Source: Pusillimonas caeni (lineage in GTDB: Bacteria > Pseudomonadota > Gammaproteobacteria > Burkholderiales > Burkholderiaceae_B). From it: DNA of 64,000 nt. The notes below the pieces were generated by a model. The model was not told the DNA's origin. It saw only the letters and a program-made list of their open reading frames with translations, and searched no databases. Shown here piece after piece: positions 1 to 8,788 of the stretch (the stretch's first letter is position 1; each line of letters opens with the position of its first letter). Location of the stretch: assembly GCF_003545815.1 (NCBI RefSeq), contig NZ_PDUW01000002.1:1-64000 (forward strand). Direction: 5' to 3'. Made by a program: the position numbers and the translations under genes.

Positions 1-114
1 GAGAACTTCTACAACACCCAGCGCTTGCACTCAGCGCTGGGCTATCTGACTCCAGCCCACTACGAGGCTGGATTGAAGGCCAATACACCTAAAACGGTGT
101 CCACGAAAACTTGA
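1..114 (+). CDS. IS3-family transposase, C-terminal fragment
   Basis: The open frame runs in from the window edge and ends with TGA at 112-114. The peptide starts ENFYNTQRLHSALGYLTP and continues to a short basic tail. The YNxxRxHSALGYLTP signature is typical of the C-terminal end of IS3-family OrfB (rve integrase core) just after the last catalytic Glu. The catalytic DDE residues themselves are upstream of the window, so activity cannot be judged. No other transposase gene was recognised in the window. Confidence 0.85.
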   Translation, partial: ENFYNTQRLHSALGYLTPAHYEAGLKANTPKTVSTKT

Positions 115-122
115 CCACGACA
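1..122 (+). mobile_element. Right end of an IS3-family insertion sequence (truncated by window edge)
   Basis: The last 38 codons of a transposase are followed within 8 bases by what looks like the terminal inverted repeat. Read inward from 122 it begins TGTCGTGGTCAAG, and IS3-family ends typically start with TG. Immediately after 122 the sequence becomes the second half of a palindromic repeat found intact elsewhere in the window, so 122/123 is the probable insertion junction. The rest of the element and its other end lie outside the window, so the target duplication cannot be checked. The exact last base is inferred, not proven. Confidence 0.7.
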
Positions 123-174
123 GTCCGCCCGACCGCCCGGCGCAAATACTCCCCGCTCCAGCGGCGCTTAAGGA
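123..174 (+). repeat. Half of a conserved-loop hairpin repeat, interrupted by the IS
   Basis: The first 11 bases (123-133, GTCCGCCCGAC) match the end of the 29-nt loop of the two intact copies at 31130-31218 and 31327-31417. They are followed by CGCCCGG (134-140), a variable stretch, and the shared outer end CTCCAGCGGCGCTTAAGGAC (157-176 region). The partner arm is missing because the IS lies in its place. From here to the stop of the next gene at 281 I see nothing else recognisable. Confidence 0.75.
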
Positions 175-280
175 CGCAAAAAAGCCTCACATTAGAATAA
201 TAACGGCGCCACTCCGGCGGCCGATCAAGGCAATAAAGTACCCACAGTCCGAATTTCAGACGGCGGCATAATGCCTAAAC

Positions 281-1360
281 TCAACGATCCACCGCCCTGA
301 AGCGAATCACCCCGTCAGCCCCGATCTCCCGCGTCAACTGCCCCTCGTAATACAAGGCATGCAAATGCGCCAAAGCCTCTCCCATGGCGAAGGCAAGCTG
401 GTGCGCATCGAGTTCGCGCTTGAACATGATGGGCACGATGTCCGCCGCCGTACAGGGCGAGGCCCGGCACGCCGTCGACACCTCGGACAGCCGCTCGCCA
501 TGGTGCGCATGCTGCTGCGCGATGCGTTCGTGCAGGCCCTGGAACGGCCGGCCGTGCGAAGGCAACACCACCGTATCGGCCGGCAGTCCGTCATAGCCGC
601 GCAGCGATTTCAGGTACAAGGGCAGCGGGTTGGCCTCGGGCTCGAAGTCGAACACGCTGATGTTGGTCGAGATGCGCGGCAGCACCATGTCGCCCGAGAT
701 CAGCATGCGCAAGGTATCGCTGTACAGCGACACATGCTCGGGCGAGTGGCCGTAGCCGACGATGACCCGCCAGTCGCGGCCGCCGATGGCGATGCGGTCG
801 CCGTCCATGATGCGGCGGAAACGCGCCGGCACGTCGGGCACGTGGCTGGGGTAGTACTTGCCGCGTTGCAGAATCTGCTCTTTGGCGGACGCATCGACCA
901 GCCCATGCCGGACGAAGTGATCGACCGCGGCCTGGCCGCTGACGCCCCCTTCGGCCAGGTTGCCGACGGGCGGCCGCGACCACAGGCGGCCCGTCATGTA
1001 TTCGGTCATGCTGATCCACAGCGGCGCATCCCATTTGCGGCAGATCCAGTCCGCCAGCCCGAGGTGGTCGGGATGCATGTGGGTGACCAGCACGCGCAGC
1101 ACCGGCAGCCCTTCGAGGGCGTTCTGGAACACGTCTTCCCACAGGGCCTTGACCTCGTCGCGGGCCACGCCGCAATCGACCACCGTCCAGCCCTGGCGCC
1201 CGTCGATTTCATCGCGCAGCAGCCAAAGGTTGATATGATCGAGGGCGAAAGGCAGGGGCATGCGAATCCAACGCACTCCGTCCCCGATGGCAACGGCCTG
1301 GCCGGGTTGGGGCAGGGTGTCGCCCCAGGGGTACGTCAGCTTCTGTTCGTTAGGGTTCAT
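281..1360 (-). CDS. MBL-fold metallohydrolase (glyoxalase II-like)
   Basis: The predicted product is 359 aa. The metallo-beta-lactamase metal-binding motif HMHPDH is at residues 94-99, with a further His in a GHSPEH segment and GD in SGDM downstream, the usual order of ligands in the fold. The best start is ATG at 1358-1360, preceded by GGAG seven bases away; a TTG codon directly upstream is an unlikely alternative. No signal peptide is seen, so it is probably cytoplasmic. The gene is divergent from aceK with a 76-base shared intergenic region. The family covers thioesterases, lactonases and glyoxalase II-like enzymes; the substrate cannot be told from sequence. Confidence 0.85.
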   Translation of the reverse strand: MNPNEQKLTYPWGDTLPQPGQAVAIGDGVRWIRMPLPFALDHINLWLLRDEIDGRQGWTVVDCGVARDEVKALWEDVFQNALEGLPVLRVLVTHMHPDHLGLADWICRKWDAPLWISMTEYMTGRLWSRPPVGNLAEGGVSGQAAVDHFVRHGLVDASAKEQILQRGKYYPSHVPDVPARFRRIMDGDRIAIGGRDWRVIVGYGHSPEHVSLYSDTLRMLISGDMVLPRISTNISVFDFEPEANPLPLYLKSLRGYDGLPADTVVLPSHGRPFQGLHERIAQQHAHHGERLSEVSTACRASPCTAADIVPIMFKRELDAHQLAFAMGEALAHLHALYYEGQLTREIGADGVIRFRAVDR

Positions 1361-1436
1361 CAAATATCTCCATACTCCCGGCCGCAGGTTGTAGTGATTT
1401 CCGTAACGGCGGCCGCTACCGTACTATAAACGAGTC

Positions 1437-3290
1437 ATGATATATACCGGCGACCACCAGCATATCGAACCGGTTTCGCGTCAGCGGCTGTCGCCTCACG
1501 AGGTGGCCCAAACGATATTGACGGGCTTCGATCGCCACTATGCCTTGTTCCGCTACGGTGCCCAGCGGGCCAAGTCGCTGTTCGAATCGGGCGACTGGCG
1601 CGCCATCCAGCAGCTGTCGCGCGAGCGGATCGAATACTACGACACGCGGGTGCGCGAATGCTCGGTCATGCTCAACGCCGCCCTGAAGGGCAGCGAGGCA
1701 AGTCCCGAGGGCGCCAGCGCCGAGATCGAGCTCACCGGCCCCCAGCTGCGCTTCTGGCGGGCGGCAAAAAGCGCCTACATAGGCCTGCTGGCCGGCCACC
1801 GGCAGCCCGAATGCGCCGAGACCTTCTTCAATTCGGTGTCCTGCCGCATCCTGCACCGCGATTACTTCAACAACGACTTCATGTTCGTGCGGCCCGCCGT
1901 GGCCACCGACTACATCGACAGCCGGCTGCCCTCATACCGCGTGTACTATCCGGCCACAGAAGGCCTGGAAGCCTCTCTGATCCGCATGATGGCCGACTTC
2001 GGCCTGGCGGCGCCCTTCGCCGACCTGCCGCGCGACGTCCGGGCCCTGGCGCGCATGGCCGTGGCCCGACTGCGCGCCACCTTGTCGCGGGAGGCCGGCC
2101 AGCGCATCGCCCCCGACTGCCAGATCCACGTGCTGAACTCGCTGTTCTTTCGCAACAAAGGGGCTTATGCGGTGGGCCGCCTGGTCAACCAGGGCGCCAT
2201 CCATCCCTTCGCCATCGCCCTGCTGCGCCAGCCGTCGGGGCACGTGGAACTGGATGCGCTGCTGTATTCGATCGACGATCTCAGCACCCTGTTCAGTTTC
2301 ACGCGCGCCTACTTCCTGGTCGACATGGAAGCGCCTTCGGCCTATGTGCATTTCCTGAATACGCTGCTGCCGCGCAAGCCCAAGGCCGAGATCTACACCA
2401 CGATCGGCCTGCAGAAGCAGGGCAAGACGCTGTTCTACCGCGACTTCCTGCATCATCTGGCCCATTCGCGCGACGCCTTCGATCTGGCGCCCGGCATAAA
2501 AGGGCTGGTCATGGCGGTGTTCACGCTGCCTTCCTACCCCTACGTCTTCAAGCTCATCCGCGACCGCATCGCCAAGCCCGACATGGACAGCGCCACGGTC
2601 AAGCGCAAGTACCAGATGGTCAAGAAGCACGACAGGGTGGGGCGCATGGCCGACACCTGGGAATACTCGCAGGTGGCGTTGCCGCGCGAACGCTTTTCGG
2701 ACGCGCTGCTGGAAGAGCTGCGCCGCGAGGTGCCCGGCCTGCTGGAAGAAACGCCCGACACCATCATATTGCGGCATGTGTACATCGAGCGCCGCATGAC
2801 GCCGCTCAACATCTATCTCGTGCGCGCCTCGGACGCTGCGCTCGAGGACGCCGTGCGCCAATACGGCGACGCCATACGCGAGCTGGCGGCGGCCAATATC
2901 TTTCCCGGCGACATGCTGTTCAAGAACTTCGGCGTCACCCGCCTCGGACGTGTTGTATTCTATGATTACGACGAAATCCAGCGCATGACCGAGATGAATT
3001 TCCGCCGCATCCCGCCGGCCCCATATGAAGAGGCCGAATTGGCCGCCGAGCCCTGGTATCCGGTGGGGCCCAACGACGTCTTTCCCGAGGAATTCGAGCG
3101 CTTTCTGCTGGGTAACGCAAGGGTGCGGTCGGCTTTCCTCAAGCATCACGCCTGTCTGCTCGATGCCGAATGGTGGCAGGCCTGCCGCGAGCGGGTCATC
3201 CAGGGCCGCATCGAGGACATCTTCCCCTACGACGACAGCCGCCGCCTGGGCGGGCGCGCCGAAGGGGCCGCAGCAACGCATCAGCCATAA
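1437..3290 (+). CDS. aceK: Isocitrate dehydrogenase kinase/phosphatase
   Basis: The 617-aa protein is slightly longer than the E. coli enzyme (578 aa). It matches the AceK family throughout, including the nucleotide-binding segment PGIKGLVMAVFTLPS near residue 352, GDMLFKNFGV near 491 and YDYDEI near 510. AceK phosphorylates and dephosphorylates isocitrate dehydrogenase, switching carbon between the TCA cycle and the glyoxylate bypass. In enterobacteria it lies with aceBA; here it stands alone, with malate synthase G encoded 8.5 kb downstream. A GAG is the only weak ribosome-binding signal before ATG 1437. It is followed after 25 bases by a thiolase gene, probably co-transcribed. Confidence 0.95.
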   Translation: MIYTGDHQHIEPVSRQRLSPHEVAQTILTGFDRHYALFRYGAQRAKSLFESGDWRAIQQLSRERIEYYDTRVRECSVMLNAALKGSEASPEGASAEIELTGPQLRFWRAAKSAYIGLLAGHRQPECAETFFNSVSCRILHRDYFNNDFMFVRPAVATDYIDSRLPSYRVYYPATEGLEASLIRMMADFGLAAPFADLPRDVRALARMAVARLRATLSREAGQRIAPDCQIHVLNSLFFRNKGAYAVGRLVNQGAIHPFAIALLRQPSGHVELDALLYSIDDLSTLFSFTRAYFLVDMEAPSAYVHFLNTLLPRKPKAEIYTTIGLQKQGKTLFYRDFLHHLAHSRDAFDLAPGIKGLVMAVFTLPSYPYVFKLIRDRIAKPDMDSATVKRKYQMVKKHDRVGRMADTWEYSQVALPRERFSDALLEELRREVPGLLEETPDTIILRHVYIERRMTPLNIYLVRASDAALEDAVRQYGDAIRELAAANIFPGDMLFKNFGVTRLGRVVFYDYDEIQRMTEMNFRRIPPAPYEEAELAAEPWYPVGPNDVFPEEFERFLLGNARVRSAFLKHHACLLDAEWWQACRERVIQGRIEDIFPYDDSRRLGGRAEGAAATHQP

Positions 3291-3315
3291 TCATTAACGT
3301 ATCAGGAGCAAAATC

Positions 3316-4497
3316 ATGTCCGATCCCATCGTACTCGTTTCCATCGCCCGCACACCCATGGGCGGCATGATGGGCAGCCTGTCGGGCCTGGCGGCTCACG
3401 AACTGGGCGCCGTCGCCATCAAGGCTGCCATCGAGCGCGCCGGCATCTCGCCGGACGTCGTCAGCGAAGTCATCATGGGCAATGTGCTGCAGGCCGGCCA
3501 GGGCCAGGCCCCGGCCCGCCAGGCGGCTCTGGGCGCCGGCCTGCCTCAGGGCGTCGGCTGCACCACCATCCATAAAGTGTGCGGTTCGGGCATGAAGGCC
3601 GCGATGTTCGCGCACGACCTGCTCAAGGCCGAGAGCGCCGACGTCGTCGTCGCCGGCGGCCAGGAAAGCATGAGCAATGCGCCTTACCTGCTGCTGCGCG
3701 GCCGCCAGGGCTATCGCTACGGCCACTCCACCGTCTATGACCACATGGCTCTGGACGGCCTCGAAGACGCCTACCAGCGCGGCACCGCCATGGGCGTGTT
3801 CGCTGAAAGCTGCGCGGGCAAGTACGATTTCAGCCGCGAGCAGCAGGACGCCTTCGCGCTGGAGTCCCTGCGCCGCGCGCGCGCCGCCACCGAAGACGGC
3901 AGCTTCAAATGGGAAATCGCGCCGGTCACCGTGGCGGGCCGCAAGGGCGACACGGTCATCGATACCGACGAGGGCCCGGCCAAGGCCATGCCCGAAAAGA
4001 TCCCCACGCTCAAGCCCGCCTTCAAGAAGGACGGCACCGTCACGGCGGCCAACGCCTCGTCCATCTCGGATGGCGCGGCCGCCATGGTGCTGATGCGCGA
4101 ATCGACCGCCAAGCGGCTGGGCGTCACGCCCCTGGCGCGCGTCGTGGCCCATGCCCAGCATTCGCAAGAGCCCGAATGGTTCACCACCGCGCCCGTCGGA
4201 GCCATGCAGAAGCTATTCGACAAGACAGGCTGGAAGAACGACGACGTCGATCTGTTCGAGATCAACGAGGCCTTCGCCGTGGTGACCATGGCCGCCATGA
4301 ACGACCTCAAGCTGGACCATGCCAAGGTCAACATCCACGGCGGGGCCACCGCGCTGGGCCACCCCATCGGCGCATCCGGCGCACGCCTGCTGGCCACCCT
4401 GGTGGGCGGGCTGCGCAAGACCGGCGGCAAGAAGGGCGTGGCATCGCTGTGCATCGGCGGCGGCGAGGCCGTGGCCATGGCGATCGAAATGATGTAA
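3316..4497 (+). CDS. Acetyl-CoA C-acetyltransferase (thiolase)
   Basis: The 393-aa protein has all catalytic residues of biosynthetic/degradative thiolases: nucleophile Cys89 in HKVCGSGMKA, His349 in GHPIGASG and Cys379 in SLCIGGGE. It condenses two acetyl-CoA to acetoacetyl-CoA or performs the reverse reaction. The strong site AGGAG lies 7 bases before ATG 3316. It follows aceK closely and ends before a hairpin terminator, so the pair looks like an operon. Length and motifs fit PhaA/AtoB-type enzymes; whether it serves polyhydroxybutyrate synthesis or fatty-acid turnover is not shown, because no phaC or phaB is nearby. Confidence 0.93.
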   Translation: MSDPIVLVSIARTPMGGMMGSLSGLAAHELGAVAIKAAIERAGISPDVVSEVIMGNVLQAGQGQAPARQAALGAGLPQGVGCTTIHKVCGSGMKAAMFAHDLLKAESADVVVAGGQESMSNAPYLLLRGRQGYRYGHSTVYDHMALDGLEDAYQRGTAMGVFAESCAGKYDFSREQQDAFALESLRRARAATEDGSFKWEIAPVTVAGRKGDTVIDTDEGPAKAMPEKIPTLKPAFKKDGTVTAANASSISDGAAAMVLMRESTAKRLGVTPLARVVAHAQHSQEPEWFTTAPVGAMQKLFDKTGWKNDDVDLFEINEAFAVVTMAAMNDLKLDHAKVNIHGGATALGHPIGASGARLLATLVGGLRKTGGKKGVASLCIGGGEAVAMAIEMM

Positions 4498-4543
4498 CGG
4501 GCGGCGGGCCTGCGCCCTCCAATAAGCCGTAAAATAAAGCAAA

Positions 4544-4578
4544 GCAACGGGCCTGCCGCGCGGCGGCAGGCCCGTTGC
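4544..4578 (+). terminator. Strong hairpin terminator after the thiolase
   Basis: A perfect 16-bp stem (GCAACGGGCCTGCCGC at 4544-4559 with its complement at 4563-4578) closes a 3-base loop. On the + strand it is followed by AATTTCAG, a poor U-tract. On the opposite strand it is followed by TTTGCTTTATTTT. It lies 46 bases after the thiolase stop and separates aceK-thiolase from smg. Confidence 0.8.
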
Positions 4579-4689
4579 AATTTCAGTTAAAACAGAAGTT
4601 GCCTGCCCTGACAAATCGGCGTACAGTCATTTCTGACTTTACCGGCCAACTTTCCATCGTGGACTCTGTAAAGGGCAACCCAATCGCTT

Positions 4690-5151
4690 ATGTTCGACAT
4701 TCTCGTCTATCTATTCGAAAACTATTACACGCCGCAATCCTGTCCCGATGCAGACACTCTGGCCCATAAGCTGGCGGCCGTCGGCTTCGAGCACGAGGAC
4801 ATCGACGAAGCCCTTGGATGGCTGTATGGCTTGGCGCAAACCACCGAGCAATGCGTCCAGTTGGCCCAGGCCCCGCAAGGCGACAGCCGGCGCGTCTACA
4901 CCGACATCGAGTATCAGGCGCTAGGCACCGAGGCGATCGGTTTCATCAGCTTTCTCGAAAGCTCCGGGGTCCTGCCCGCGGCGCTGCGCGAAATCCTCAT
5001 CGATCGCGCCCTGGCCGCCGACGAATCGCCCGTGCCGCTCGAAAAAATCAAGATCATCGCCCTCATGGTGCTCTGGAGCCAGGAGGCCGAGGTCGACCAC
5101 CTCGTCCTCGAAGAGCTCCTGACGGACGACCGCACGCGTCTGTCCCACTAA
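4690..5151 (+). CDS. smg: Smg family protein (DUF494)
   Basis: The 153-aa acidic protein matches the Smg/DUF494 family from its start (MFDILVYLFENYY) to its end. Family members usually lie between dprA (smf) and topA; their molecular function is not established. Here dprA is not adjacent, but gluQ and the topoisomerase III gene follow, partly recalling that context. The gene is read in the same direction as gluQ with a 30-base gap, so co-transcription is likely. Only a weak AAGGG precedes ATG 4690. Confidence 0.9.
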   Translation: MFDILVYLFENYYTPQSCPDADTLAHKLAAVGFEHEDIDEALGWLYGLAQTTEQCVQLAQAPQGDSRRVYTDIEYQALGTEAIGFISFLESSGVLPAALREILIDRALAADESPVPLEKIKIIALMVLWSQEAEVDHLVLEELLTDDRTRLSH

Positions 5152-5181
5152 GCCCGGGGCCTGTCAAGGCGGGCACAAATC

Positions 5182-6042
5182 ATGGTTGCAGCCTCCGATA
5201 CGCCGGACGGCTATGTGGGACGCTTTGCCCCCAGCCCCAGCGGGCCGCTGCACGACGGGTCGCTCGCGGCGGCCATGGCCAGCTATCTCGATGCGCGCGC
5301 CCATTCGGGCCGATGGCTGCTGCGCGTGGAAGATATCGATGCGCCCCGCACGGTGCCGGGCGCGGACCGCGTCATCATGGGCCAGCTCGAAGCGCTGGGC
5401 ATGCATTGGGACGCGCCGCCCACCTGGCAGTCGCTGCGCCTGAGCCGCTACCAGTCGGTCTTCGATCGCCTGCTCGAACAGGGATTGGTCTACGGCTGCG
5501 CATGCACGCGCAAGCAGCTCGCGGCGGGCGCCTACCCCGGCACCTGCAGCAAGGGCCTCGCCCCGGGACAGCGGCCCCGTGCTTGGCGAGTCCGCATGCC
5601 ACAGGGCGCGGAACGTTTTCAGGACCGATGGCTGGGGCCGCAATGCCAGGACGTCGCCAGGGAAGTAGGCGACTTCATCATCAGACGGGCGGATGGCCTG
5701 TGGGCCTATCAGTTCGTCGTCGTCATCGACGACGGCGATCAAGGCGTCACAGACGTGGTGCGGGGGGCCGATCTGCTCGATTCCACCGCGCGCCAGCGCG
5801 TCCTGGCGCGCCTGCTGGGCCTGCAAGCGCCGCGGGTCATGCATGTGCCCCTGGTGCTGGACGAGGCCGGACACAAGCTGTCCAAGCAGAATCACGCCCC
5901 GCCGCTGGACAGCCGCAATGCGCCGGCGGCCCTGGAGAAGGCCTGGCGGCACCTGGGCTTCGACCCCTTGCCGCCGCTTGCCGGGGTGGCGGACTTCTGG
6001 GCCGAGGCGGTGCCCCGATGGGCCGCCCGCTTCAACATTTGA
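5182..6042 (+). CDS. gluQ: Glutamyl-Q tRNA(Asp) synthetase
   Basis: The 286-aa protein is a truncated glutamyl-tRNA synthetase paralogue that lacks the anticodon-binding domain, the hallmark of GluQ-RS (YadB). It attaches glutamate to queuosine in the anticodon of tRNA-Asp. Class I signatures are visible: the HIGH-like PLHDGS in the first 25 residues and the KMSKS-like KLSKQN at 232-237. The zinc site of the family is intact (Cys106, Cys108, Tyr118, Cys122). In many gammaproteobacteria gluQ follows dksA; here it follows smg. AAGG lies upstream of ATG 5182. Confidence 0.94.
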   Translation: MVAASDTPDGYVGRFAPSPSGPLHDGSLAAAMASYLDARAHSGRWLLRVEDIDAPRTVPGADRVIMGQLEALGMHWDAPPTWQSLRLSRYQSVFDRLLEQGLVYGCACTRKQLAAGAYPGTCSKGLAPGQRPRAWRVRMPQGAERFQDRWLGPQCQDVAREVGDFIIRRADGLWAYQFVVVIDDGDQGVTDVVRGADLLDSTARQRVLARLLGLQAPRVMHVPLVLDEAGHKLSKQNHAPPLDSRNAPAALEKAWRHLGFDPLPPLAGVADFWAEAVPRWAARFNI

Positions 6043-6131
6043 TATATTGACCCACTGTTTTCTACCGGTGAACTTGCGCTGAGCCGCTGTCCCCCCGTAT
6101 TATCCGCGCTATTGCTGCGCCCTGGAACACC

Positions 6132-8780
6132 ATGACTAAATCGTTGATCATTGCCGAGAAGCCCTCGGTCGCCCTGGATATTTCCCGCGCCCTGGGGGGG
6201 TTTACGCGCGAGGGCGACTATTTCGAGAGCGAGCAATATGTCCTGGCCTCCAGCGTCGGCCATCTGCTTACCCTGGTGGCGCCCAATGACCCGGTGCGCG
6301 GCAAATGGAGCTTCACCCATCTGCCGGTGATTCCGCCCCAGTTCGAACTGGGGCCCGCCGACAAAAGGTCGGCCGAACGCCTCAAACTGCTCGTCAAGCT
6401 GCTCAAGCGCAAAGATGTGGACAGCATCATCAACGCCTGCGACGCGGGCCGCGAGGGCGAACTGATCTTCCGCTACATCGTGCAGTATTCGGGCGTCAAA
6501 AAACCCGTCAAGCGGCTCTGGCTGCGCTCCATGACCCAGACCGCCATCCGCGAGGCCTTTGCCTCGCTGCGGGACGACGATTCCCTCAAGCCGCTCGAGG
6601 CCGCCGCCCGTTCGCGCGCCGAGGCCGACTGGCTGGTCGGCATCAACGGCACCCGGGCCATGACCGCCTTCAACAGCAAGGACGGCGGCTTCTTCAAGAC
6701 TCCGGTGGGGCGGGTGCAGACTCCCACACTGGCCATCGTGGCCGAGCGCGAAGAACGCATACGCAGCTTCGTGCCGCGCGACTACTGGGAAGTGCACGCC
6801 AGCTTCGTGGCCGCCGCGGGCTTCTACAACGGCCGCTGGTTCGACCCCAAGTTCAAAAAGACAGACGACAGCGAACAGCGCGATTCGCGGCTGTGGTCGC
6901 TGGCCGCGGCGCAAAGCATCGTGGCCGCCTGCCGCGACAAGCCCGGCACGGTTACCGAAGAATCCAAGCCGGCCACGCAGATGTCGCCGGCGCTGTTCGA
7001 CCTTACCTCGCTGCAGCGCGAGGCCAACTCGCGCTTCGGCTTCTCGGCCAAGACCACGCTGGCGCTGGCCCAGACCCTGTACGAACGCCACAAGGCGCTG
7101 ACCTACCCGCGTACCGACTCGCGCTACCTGCCCGAAGACTACGTCGCCACCGTGCGCAATACGGTGCAGGCCCTGGCTGAAGAAGGCTCCTCCGCCGCGG
7201 CCAGCGTGCGCCCGTTCGCCGGCCAATTGCTCAAGACCGACCGCATCAAGCCCAACAAGCGCATCTTCGACGACAAGAAGGTGTCGGATCACTTCGCCAT
7301 CATTCCCACCCTGCAGGTGCCGCGCGAGCTCAGCGACGCCGAGGGCAAGATCTACGAACTGGTGGCCCGCCGCTTCCTGGCCGTCTTCTTTCCCGCCGCC
7401 GAGTTCCGCGTCACCACCCGCATCACCGAGGTCTCGGGCCATCACTTCAAGACCGAGGGCAGGGTGCTGGTGTCGCCGGGATGGCTGGCCATCTACGGCC
7501 GCGACAAGCAGGAAGACGACACGACGCTCGTGGCGGTCGCCGAGGGCGAGACCGTGCACACCGAGGACATCGAGGCAAAAGGACTGGCCACCAAGCCGCC
7601 CGCGCGCTTCACCGAAGCAACGCTGCTGTCCGCCATGGAAGGCGCGGGCAAGCTGGTCGACGACGAAGCCCTGCGCGAGGCCATGTCCGAGCGCGGCCTG
7701 GGCACGCCCGCCACTCGCGCCGCCATCATCGAGGGCCTGCTCAACGAAGGCTATCTGCGGCGCGAAGGGCGCGAACTGATCCCCAGCGCCAAGGCGCGCC
7801 AGCTCATGACGCTGCTGTCCGGCCTGGGCGTCAACGAGCTCACCTCGCCCGAACTCACCGGCGAGTGGGAACACCGCCTCAAGCAGATCGAACAGCGCCA
7901 ACTCGACCGCGACACCTTCATGCGCGAGATCGCCAAGATGACGCAGGTCATCGTCAAGCGCGCCAAAGAGTACGAGCGCGATACGGTTCCGGGCGACTAT
8001 GCCACCCTGCAGACGCCCTGCCCCAAGTGCGGCGGCGTGGTCAAGGAAAACTACCGCCGCTATGCCTGCACCCAATGCGATTTTTCCATCGGCAAGCATC
8101 CGGGCGGGCGCACCTTCGAAATCCCCGAAGTCGAGACCCTGCTCAAGGAGCGCACGCTGGGCCCTCTCACCGGTTTCATCAGCAAGATGGGCCGTCCTTT
8201 CTCGGCCTTGCTGCGCATTACCGACGAATACAAGCTGGAATTCGACTTCGGCCAGAACGACGACGAAAACGCCGAGCCGGTCGACTTCTCGGCCCAGACG
8301 CCCTTGGGCGCATGCCCCAAATGCGGCGCGCGCGTCTTCGAGCACGGCATGAACTACGTCTGCGAGAAATCGGTCGGGCCGGACAAGACCTGCGACTTCC
8401 GCACCGGCAAGATCATCCTCCAGCAGGAAATCTCGCCCGAGCAGGTCTCCAAGCTGCTGTCCGAAGGCAAGACCGACCTGCTGGACGGCTTCGTCTCCAG
8501 CCGCACCAATCGCAAGTTCAAGGCCTATCTCGTCAAGCAGGCCAACGGCAAGATCAGTTTCGAATTCGAACCCCGGCCCGAAAAGTCGGCCCGGAAAACC
8601 GCCGGCAAGACTGCTGCCAAGGCAGCCGCCAAAACCGCCACCAAGACGGCGGCCAAGAAGGCTACCAAGACCGCCGCCAAGAAAAGCGCTGCCAAGAAGG
8701 CGCCCGCCAAATCGGCCGCCAAGAAGGCAGCTGCCGCCAAGGCAGCGACCCAGGCCGACGACCTCGACCCTCCGTTCTGA
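6132..8780 (+). CDS. topB: DNA topoisomerase III with lysine/alanine-rich tail
   Basis: The 882-aa protein is a type IA topoisomerase. It has an N-terminal TOPRIM domain (AEKPSVA; DAGREGE), the catalytic Tyr325 in TYPRTDSRYL, and two C-terminal zinc-finger-like regions (CPKC...CTQC and CPKC...C). It relaxes and decatenates negatively supercoiled DNA. Unlike E. coli TopB (653 aa), it ends in about 65 residues (818-882) of repeated KTAAKKA-like units resembling bacterial histone H1-like proteins, likely to bind DNA electrostatically. The SET-domain gene starts 9 bases after its stop, suggesting one transcript. Confidence 0.94.
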   Translation: MTKSLIIAEKPSVALDISRALGGFTREGDYFESEQYVLASSVGHLLTLVAPNDPVRGKWSFTHLPVIPPQFELGPADKRSAERLKLLVKLLKRKDVDSIINACDAGREGELIFRYIVQYSGVKKPVKRLWLRSMTQTAIREAFASLRDDDSLKPLEAAARSRAEADWLVGINGTRAMTAFNSKDGGFFKTPVGRVQTPTLAIVAEREERIRSFVPRDYWEVHASFVAAAGFYNGRWFDPKFKKTDDSEQRDSRLWSLAAAQSIVAACRDKPGTVTEESKPATQMSPALFDLTSLQREANSRFGFSAKTTLALAQTLYERHKALTYPRTDSRYLPEDYVATVRNTVQALAEEGSSAAASVRPFAGQLLKTDRIKPNKRIFDDKKVSDHFAIIPTLQVPRELSDAEGKIYELVARRFLAVFFPAAEFRVTTRITEVSGHHFKTEGRVLVSPGWLAIYGRDKQEDDTTLVAVAEGETVHTEDIEAKGLATKPPARFTEATLLSAMEGAGKLVDDEALREAMSERGLGTPATRAAIIEGLLNEGYLRREGRELIPSAKARQLMTLLSGLGVNELTSPELTGEWEHRLKQIEQRQLDRDTFMREIAKMTQVIVKRAKEYERDTVPGDYATLQTPCPKCGGVVKENYRRYACTQCDFSIGKHPGGRTFEIPEVETLLKERTLGPLTGFISKMGRPFSALLRITDEYKLEFDFGQNDDENAEPVDFSAQTPLGACPKCGARVFEHGMNYVCEKSVGPDKTCDFRTGKIILQQEISPEQVSKLLSEGKTDLLDGFVSSRTNRKFKAYLVKQANGKISFEFEPRPEKSARKTAGKTAAKAAAKTATKTAAKKATKTAAKKSAAKKAPAKSAAKKAAAAKAATQADDLDPPF

Positions 8781-8788
8781 CACTCCGC

